A DNA stretch of 64,000 nt from Atriophallophorus winterbourni (Eukaryota; Platyhelminthes; Trematoda; Plagiorchiida; Microphallidae): assembly GCA_013407085.1 (NCBI GenBank), contig JACCGJ010000337.1:1-64000 (forward strand), in the 5' to 3' direction. This document shows positions 57,157 through 64,000 of this stretch, piece after piece. The notes beneath the pieces were generated by a model. It saw nothing but the letters and a program-made list of their open reading frames with translations, did not search any database and was not told the DNA's origin. A program made the position numbers and the translations under genes. Numbering within the stretch: position 1 is the first letter of the stretch; every line of letters starts with the position of its first letter.

Positions 57157-60100
57157 CTGCAAAGTAATATTGAAAAAAAGTGAAGATGAGTCCGAAAATT
57201 GACCGGTTGATGACCACAACACGTATTGTCATATAAGCAGGACACAGCAGGTAGGCAGCCGCCAACAAACGGCATTTACTACTAACTTAGTGGGAGGATA
57301 ACCACAACTGTAAATAACTAATAAGAACGGCTAAATCCCATCATGAAACTAATTCGAAAGAAGTTCTGCTGAAAATGTCACACTGCTGGGTGACGAAATT
57401 TCGTAATTAGTGAAAATTGTCCACGACAAAGATATATAGGGTACAGTTAGTCAACATTGTTCATAGTGTAGAGTTTTTAGTGTTTCGAGTAGTGATTGTT
57501 TGCGTTCAAATATAATAGAAAATTACAAATAGCCAAGTTGGATAGAGAACGATCGCTTACTGTTAGGTGAACGAAAAACCATGACATTGCTTTCATCTTT
57601 ACTAGTGCTAACAAACTTCTTGTTTTCGTGTTGAACCATGATAACGAACTGTGATTGTTTCTACATTCATTCATGACCTACATTATACTTGTTAACATCA
57701 AGAAAATATGTCCATGACCAGATTCAAGATTTAAAGTGAAAAAAGCAAATAGCTGTACATACCATAGTACCTTTGTATGACAGTTAAACAAATCGTTACT
57801 TTAATGTTTTCGTCTATGTGCTGCAAGAAAGGAGCAAAAGTAATTCCAATGGTGATATGAAAGGAGGGCGTCTCGACCGGAAACATAAGATTGGGTATTT
57901 GTTTTACGAAGCATGTGTGTAAGAAGTCATCACTATGGGATTTCAGTAAACTGAGACCAACACCGTATTAGTCAACAAAAACGATCGTACCGTTTGCTGG
58001 AATATCATTTCGCTTCAGGAAACAATTTCTGACGGTAGGCTGTTTCACAAAAAGCATACACGGAAAGGGTAAACGTTGCGGCGACAGTTTAATCGGGAAT
58101 GTTGGATTTGAACAGTTAGGTTGTGACTGCGGGTCAGGAGATTGGAACCAATTGTAAAAAGGTTTGACCTCGTATGGATTATTCGGTATGTCAGGATTAG
58201 TTCAGCTCGGATACGCCTGCGCTCCAGTGTACAATCCAAGTCTAGTCAGTCGCTGTTCTGTGTACATTATTTAATACAGTAACCATTTCAACTTCCTTAT
58301 GATAAATCCTTTCGAGTAGCGAGATGACTTTTTCCATCCATGGTGTCCGGGCTTGTACTGTATAATCCACAAATGGATGTATGTACGTATTAAGTATATT
58401 TGACAATGAGTGCGGTGGGAAACGTCCGAAATAACTAATTGTTACAGAAGCGCACAGTGTTAAACAAGTGACGGCAAACTGACTGCAATATCTCGAATGC
58501 GCGGTGCCTTTGTTCCATGTAGGTGTCTGTATTACATTGATCACATTTGGTGACGAGCTGAACACGAGTACATAAGCTGCAATCTCACGGTCAACATCAT
58601 TTTTATGTCTTCCTAGTTAGTCTGACAGTATCTCAGTCCGCGTACAATTTGATTGCGCTTTGTCTGAGTCTCATTTGGGATTCGAAGCAAAGGCACCTTG
58701 ACTTGAACAATGCAATTATTGTAATAATCTCTGCGGCCAGATAGTGGACACCTATCGTGTCTCAAACATCACACTTTTTGCAGCAATTCAACAGGTTGCA
58801 CCCTATTCATACAACGGACGACGAAATTTCTTCCCCAAGAAAATGAAATACGCACGGGAATCTTGGGGCCAACCGGTGGTCATAAAGACGCTTAGCAAAC
58901 AAGGTGAATTCGTTGACCCCATTGACAAACTCTGTCAATACACATATCACTTTGTGCACGCACACTGAGCCAGACAAAGCCAGAAAAGGATATTGGAGTC
59001 CACAAATGCGGTAGACTAATAAAGAGTTTTAGTTCGTTTACAAGCACGCATTCGGGATTTTGAGTATGCAGCGACGGATGTGGGAATCTTTCGCCGATGA
59101 GATTTTTCACCATTATACAAGCACACAAACTCCTAAACATTGAGTACATTTCACAAATTTGGATTACCCTGCTCAAAAAGAATAGTTTACTGTTAGTAGA
59201 ATATACCATTGGGCCATCAAGCATGTCAGTGGCTTCCAGAAACTGAAGTAGGAGGATCGAATGCAGAGACTGAGCCTCCTCAAAATCCTGCAAAATAGCC
59301 CTCGGAGTGATGAGATACTTACATACAAAATATTACAAATTCCACATTAAAACATTTATTCAAATACCGTGAGTCTCGGCATACACAGCTAAATTACAAT
59401 CTCCCCATTCCTGCCTTAATTCTCGCCGCGTCTGTTTCCGTTGGATTGCTCTCCTTGAAATAATTGTTACCGCTCACAATGTGGAAATATTCATTCGAAA
59501 TTTGGACACAATTGTTGGGAAGCGATTTGAATGAATGCGGTGCATAAATTCATTGTGACTACACTTTACATTGCACGGATGTGCAATCGCGCAGTACTGT
59601 GTGATGTGCGGCTAACACCGCGCTAAATTGATTGGCCAGAGGTAGTGAGCTGCATGCTGATACAGGCTGGAGTCTCACTACCATTTCCTGTTCTTTTTTC
59701 TTCCTCATATCTGTCTAGGCCTGGGCAACCTGACAGTATCTTCGCCCACGTGCAGTCTTTGACTGTGCGGCACTTTGCCTGGACCAGGCATGTGCTCTCA
59801 TACCATCATCAGACTGGGAAAGATTGATGTTGATTGAACACTTTTGTGAATATATATTTAATTTACCACTTGTGACTGTATATTATCGAATCTTGCGAAT
59901 CCATAGTACTAAAGATTGACTATCCTCCGAGACGAATAGATATGTGCATGGGAAAACCGGAGTCGGGGTGAGGTAAATTATTGTTAACAGAAATGGTACA
60001 TTCGATAATTTACGGTGAACAAAGCATTAGGCCTCACAATTACCATACCATATTTGAAATTCGTTGGTTGTGTAATGGAAATGTATACAAATGAAGATCT

Positions 60101-62822
60101 ATATTCAACATTCGCTGACGAAAAAGAAATAAGCCACAAACCATGTAAGGCCACGTATAGTCGAATTTAATACCAACCGTGAGCTAATATGTAGGGTGCA
60201 GTTAAATCGATATGTGAAATATACGTGTTCAAATTTCGAATAAAAATGAATGAGACACAAAAAAATATGCAATCAGTTTCAATTATATACAAAAAGGTTG
60301 ATCTTCAGGAAAGTGGACATCAGCTGAGATTTGCGCAAGAACAGATAAGCAAACCCGTAGACCTTACCGTAAATCCAAGTGATGAGCGCCGCCATGCAAA
60401 GTAATCGAGCGAACGGATCGCGACACGTCATGAAGCACCTGCAATGAGGGAAGATGATTACAAACCAAATAAAGTGAAAGTATGCTGGAACATCAAGATG
60501 CAACAACACACAGGGTGGCATCGAATAAAACCAGCATCAATTGAGCAGTCTTCGGACAGCTACACGATCGTCCGCGGAAAGTATACGAGAAATTGAATTC
60601 CTAGTTTGCGAACACAACGAAACAAGTAGTTTGAATACATGGTGCATTGAACCAGATGCACTTGCAGAGTTGGTGTACCTGAAGTAATCATAGCAAATTT
60701 TAGGTGACATCCGCTTACCCATGTTCTATAGGAATCGTTGCACAAGCGTAAATAGACTTTCGAGAAAAATAGAAATGACAGTGAGACTCCAACGTGTTTC
60801 AGCATGCAGCTCACTACCGGGGGCAAATTTATTTAGCACGGTGTTAGCCGCACAACACAAAAGTACTACGCGATTGCACATCCGTGCACAGTTGTGTCCA
60901 TGTAGATGGAGATCACCGTTCGCGCGTATTGTAAATAAACCAGAATAAAGAGCATTCTTTCCCCAGAAAACAATCTAAACATGGGTAAAACTACCACGAG
61001 ACTTTGCAAGTGAGCTTTGACTTACAGCCACGCAAGCGGGTATTGTTCGTTGCATGGATGTGCAATTGTGCAGTACTTTGTGCTGTGCGGCTAACACCGT
61101 GCTAAATTGATTGGCCAGAGGTAGTGAGCTGCATGCTGAAACACACTGGAGTCTCACTACTACTTCCTGTTCTATTTCCTCCCTCATATCTGTCTAGGTC
61201 TGGGCAACCTGGCAGTATCTCAGCCTACGTGCAGTCTCTGACTGTGCGGCGCTTTGCCTGGATCAGGCTTATGATTTCATGCCATGCCATACAATTGTTC
61301 GTTGATAAAAACGCGATGCTGAAAATGTCTGTTTCTGCAAAACACCTTGAATTCGTCCCATTACGTGGGACGCATAGGAACTCGTTGCCTAATCTACTGA
61401 GTCAGAACCTGGTTAGGCCAATCGGTTTCAACAAGCGTATTTAAATGAGGTTCCCTGAGTGTGAGGTAGGAATCTATATTTACAGTCAAAACATGGTCCT
61501 AGTTCCGTAATTTAAAAGTAAAACCTTGCTAAAATGACTAGCAAATCTAATTAACTGCATGCGAAGTCATTTCACAGTCTGAAGGCCTTTATTTTAGATC
61601 AACCTAGTCCTTGGCAACCTCCCAGCAGACCCGCCTTGCTTGTTCCAGGAAGAGTTGAGATAACACGCTATAAATTGTGGAGCACATAAGCCAGCTGATA
61701 TATATATATATATATATATATATTTACACAATTATTTAAAAATGAAAAAGTGCCACCCGGCAATGCACGAGAAAAAGAAAGAAAAAGAAAGGTACAATAT
61801 GAGGGGGGATTTTTTTGTCCATTGTTCCACACGTCGATTTTTTGATTTTTTGATATTTTTCACAAATTTGAGGGGGGAACACAAAATAGAATGCACTCTC
61901 TCCACTGTTGCCGATTCTCAGCCATCGTCGACAGTGTGTCAAGCCACAGACACTCACTATCCCTTGGACCCCACCCGAGCTAAACCGACGGCAAGCGTTT
62001 TAAGGCCTTCTTCCAGGTCAGCGATTGTCCACCTGAACACCGCCGCCAGCCTGGGCCAACCGACACACGCAGCGCGCGGAAGGGTAGGCGCTCATGCCTC
62101 ATTCTCAAGACATGCCCTAGCTAGCGGAGACGGGAACGGTCGATTAGGTCTCGTAGCATCAGGCTGTCCACACCTAGAACACGGTGCCTCACTTCAACGT
62201 TGCTAGTGCGGTGTTGCCACCACACTCGTGCAAGCCTCCGTAAACATCGATGTTCAAACACATCCAAGCGCCGGAGCTCCTCTGCGCGTACTGCCCAGCT
62301 CTCGCACCCGTAAAGCAAGACCGACCTGACTGAGGCCAGGTAAACTCTCCCCTTGAGTCTCAAACTCACGTCAGACCGCTTCCAGAGATGACCTAGACTA
62401 GTGAACGCGAAGCGAGCCCTCGCAATGCGAGAGCCGATCTCACTTTCCAGCCCTCCTCCCGCCGTGATGCAGCTACCAAGATAGGTGAACTGTTCCACAC
62501 AGTCCAGACTGAGGTCATCGACCGTTAGAGTGGGCTGCAACCCCTCCCAATCTTGAAGAAGAACCTTACACTTAGTTGGAGCTAAGTGCAAACCGTACCT
62601 AGACGCCTCCAATGCTAGCTGGTTCAGGGCATTCTGTAGGAACACCGGATCATCAGCAAGCAAAGCAATGCCATCGGCATAATTAAGCTGATGCTGTCAA
62701 GAGTCACAACGAAACGAATGTTCACAAAAACAATTGGAAAATTCCAGAATAACTCACACCACCGGGCATCCAGGGGTCTAGATCACCGTTAACGAAGAGA
62801 ATATTGCTGGCGGTCTTCCAGA
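57060..62822 (-). CDS. S28 serine carboxypeptidase (PRCP/DPP7 type), 3-prime end only
   Basis: S28 enzymes are lysosomal or secreted peptidases that cleave after proline. Three C-terminal exons are visible: 62822-62758, 60438-60368 and 57156-57060, about 76 aa in all. They carry the catalytic Asp region (LFVNGDLDPW, family NG-x-LDPW) and the catalytic His region (GGAHHLDLR), then NDPPSAHVVRKDI, the usual NDP-S linker after HHLDLR. The nucleophile Ser, the signal peptide and the N-terminal half lie beyond 64000. PRCP and DPP7 cannot be separated on this part. The intron between the last two exons is 3.2 kb. Confidence 0.88.
58105..58470 (+). repeat. Family D old interspersed repeat, copy 2
   Basis: Second copy of the repeat at the start of the window, here in the last intron of the S28 peptidase gene. 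Contains CGGATACGCCTGCGCTCCAG and CTTCCTTATGATAAATCC. Confidence 0.55.
59573..59806 (+). repeat. Family A retroposon, full length
   Basis: GCACGGATGTGCAATCGCGC to GCATGTGCTCTCATACCATC. Confidence 0.88.
60368..60438 (-). CDS. S28 peptidase exon with catalytic His
   Basis: 71 nt, acceptor TCTTCCCTCATTGCAG, donor TTTACG/GTAAGG. VLHDVSRSVRSITLHGGAHH then LDL: the first His of the HHLDLR block is the expected catalytic one. The split Arg codon is completed by the next exon. Confidence 0.9.
60764..60890 (-). repeat. Family A retroposon, 5' half only
   Basis: AAATAGAAATGACAGTGAGA to TCCGTGCACA. Unusual in lacking the 3' tail, so it was probably broken after insertion. Confidence 0.8.
61053..61293 (+). 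mobile_element. Family A retroposon, full length with 11-bp target duplication
   Basis: Flanked by ATTGTTCGTTG at 61042-61052 and 61294-61304. About 241 bp including the CATGCCATGCCATACA tail. With 9445-9681 it fixes the unit length. Confidence 0.92.
61698..61722. repeat. (TA)n tail of LINE
   Basis: Pure TA run directly at the 3' end of the minus-strand LINE; the same junction recurs at 28222. Confidence 0.9.
61723..62690 (-). mobile_element. LINE, 5'-truncated inside reverse transcriptase
   Basis: Starts at the catalytic box (LNYADGIALLADDP, the second catalytic Asp now Gly) and runs to the 3' end. An open stretch of 180 codons (62663-62121) has YLGSCITAGGGLESEIGSRI, LLYGCESWAVRAEE and RCLRRLARVWW; the rest (GHVLRM region) is frameshifted. 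Lies in the S28 intron about 60 nt past an exon. Confidence 0.85.
62758..62822 (-). CDS. S28 peptidase exon with catalytic Asp
   Basis: Acceptor CCTTTCATACAG, donor GGTGGT/GTGAGT. WKTASNILFVNGDLDPWMPG holds the catalytic Asp (inside LDPW). A LINE fragment begins about 60 nt further along the minus strand, inside the following intron. Confidence 0.9.
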
Positions 62823-62908
62823 CTGTATGAAAGGACGGGATATTGAAAAGGTGAGATTAGTGTGTTTTGGTGAATATAACCTCAGTATAAAACGAAAACA
62901 CGAAAGGC

Positions 62909-62930
62909 AAATAATAATAATAATAATAAC
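62909..62930 (+). repeat. (ATA)n microsatellite
   Basis: About seven ATA units upstream of the first visible S28 exon. Confidence 0.85.
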
Positions 62931-63229
62931 AGGAATAATAATACAAAGAGGTTCAGGACTTGTGGTTATTGAGGTATTAGCACAGTTCTTATTGGAATTC
63001 ACAACAAATTACCACACATTAAAAGGCATTCGCTGGTCAGTGTAAGACAAACTTTCAAGAGTGTTAAGAAAAACTAAAAATTATCTCATTGCCGAGCATT
63101 TGGACAAGCTCAACAACCTGGGGAGCTTAGTGATCGTGGTAAAAGGTTGTAGAAGGAAACAATGCTCAGATCAGACTGGTGTTTGCTAGGCATAAGCGCC
63201 TCCGAGAAAGATTTAGACTAAGATCTAAA

Positions 63230-63600
63230 AATCAGCATCCATCCACTGCAGGAAACGCAGTCATGGTTTACAGGAGCGAATGTTGGCCAGTACCAACAGT
63301 ACCAGTTGTTCAGTGGATAGAGAATTTTGACGTTCTTTGTTTGTGAGAGATTTCTCACATTTGTCGGCACCACCTCATTTGCAACTCCGATTTCAGGAAG
63401 CAATAACACAAGTCTTCCGACAGATATTAACGGCCGTCGTCTTTGTTGGTTTGGACACATGTTTCGTATGAATCGTGAACAGTTACCAAGTCGAGAGCCC
63501 TACACGAGGGCTGCGATGGACATGGAAAGGTTTTATAGCAAGCCTGGCTAAAGATTGCGTATGGTCAATGAATCGACATCAACAGAACGAACGCATAATT
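63230..63600 (+). pseudogene. LINE reverse transcriptase tail, decayed
   Basis: Frames give AVMVYRSECWPVPT (family LLYG-E-WP) and GRRLCWFGHMFRMNREQLPS (family RL-W-GHV-RM-..RLP). Many frameshifts. A third LINE type, opposite in strand to 61723-62690. Confidence 0.65.
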
Positions 63601-64000
63601 TCAATCGTGTATGAAGCAGACTCATACATGCAAAACAGAGAATGCCGTTTATCTCTTTCTTGACCTGTGTAAATATTACTATTGTGTTGAACGGCACCAT
63701 ATCTGTATCACATTCCACAATATATAAATATATATATTGATGATTGACTAGGAGTTTATTTTTACACGTTCGGGACAAGTCATATTGTAGCGATGTGGGG
63801 GTTGGGGAGAGAAACCGAAATTGCGTCAGGTCATCTCAGGTCAACAAGGCAGGTGGCACACATCTGGCCACTTATCACACGTCGGTCCAACATCAACCAC
63901 GTTACCCCCCCACCCCGCGTTGCACGCCCGCACATCGATGGTGTTTCGATTCATCCCTGAGGTCAATCCATCCAACGCTAATCGCGTTCATATTTGTGAC

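Larger units (their letters stand above)
57157..60367 (-). other. S28 peptidase last intron (3.2 kb)
   Basis: Holds a family D copy and one family A copy. A 74-codon plus-strand frame (58744-58968) and a 38-codon minus-strand frame near 57640 have coding-like composition but no recognised domain; not called. Confidence 0.5.
62823..64000. other. S28 gene upstream intron
   Basis: No further S28 exon found to the window end. Contains a LINE tail (63230-63600). The final 200 nt are GC-rich without recognised coding. Confidence 0.5.

Noticed and set aside
58744..58968. 74-codon plus-strand frame with good composition
   Set aside because: No recognised family and lies in the S28 intron; insufficient evidence for a gene.
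1..64000. CRISPR arrays, operons with ribosome-binding sites, rRNA and tRNA genes
   Set aside because: None seen. The window is eukaryotic; GGTTCGAA-like B-box motifs (for example near 30110) lack a matching A box and cloverleaf.

Overview
The window is a piece of a repeat-rich animal nuclear genome. Conserved genes are broken into small exons with GT/AG introns (one only 31 nt), low-complexity sequence and degraded retrotransposons are abundant, and there is a scaffold gap of exactly 1000 N. The Ty3/gypsy elements carry a TTGGTGAGCCC primer-binding site and the LINE mix is schistosome/liver-fluke-like. Together these suggest a parasitic flatworm, most likely a trematode. That is an inference; no species is claimed.

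Four genes were assembled exon by exon, all on the minus strand. Right to left: (1) the C-terminal end of an S28 serine carboxypeptidase (PRCP/DPP7 type), exons 62822-57060, whose 5' part lies beyond the window; (2) a complete UBXN7-type p97 adaptor, ten coding exons 41742-22124, 527 aa, with UBA, UAS, UIM and UBX domains; (3) mitochondrial ribosomal protein bL33m, one 65-aa coding exon, 20637-20440, with a poly(A) signal at 20407-20412; (4) a complete d4/DPF-family (BAF45) chromatin protein, six coding exons 17713-4310, 844 aa, with a Requiem N-terminus, a C2H2 finger and a double PHD finger. In each assembled gene every splice phase agrees and the summed coding length is a multiple of three. 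DPF and bL33m have a strong 3' splice site 18-25 nt before the ATG, as expected for spliced-leader trans-splicing.

Almost everything else is mobile DNA. At 0.6-1.8 kb is an internally deleted hAT element. From 42.6 to 54.4 kb is a gypsy block: one deleted element (43020-44919), then a second (about 45063-52264) that holds a LINE fragment and a 2.1-kb piggyBac element (48375-50457). LINE pieces occur at 25.5, 26.1-27.8, 35.5, 37.3, 39.2, 40.3, 45.4, 55.5, 61.7-62.7 and 63.2 kb. MITE-like elements lie at 17.1, 23.3 and 24.4 kb. The dominant repeat, called family A here, is a short retroposon of about 237 bp with about 23 copies or pieces; five have 9-11 bp target-site duplications, and one copy is nested inside another. 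Intron 1 of DPF contains a near-identical duplicated block on both sides of the N gap, which looks like an assembly or haplotype artefact.

Family names used here: A, short retroposon ending TTTCATACCATACC; B, MITE with inverted repeats of about 54 bp; C, GC-rich repeat of about 0.5 kb linked to the RTE-like LINE; D, an old repeat at 0.1 and 58.1 kb.
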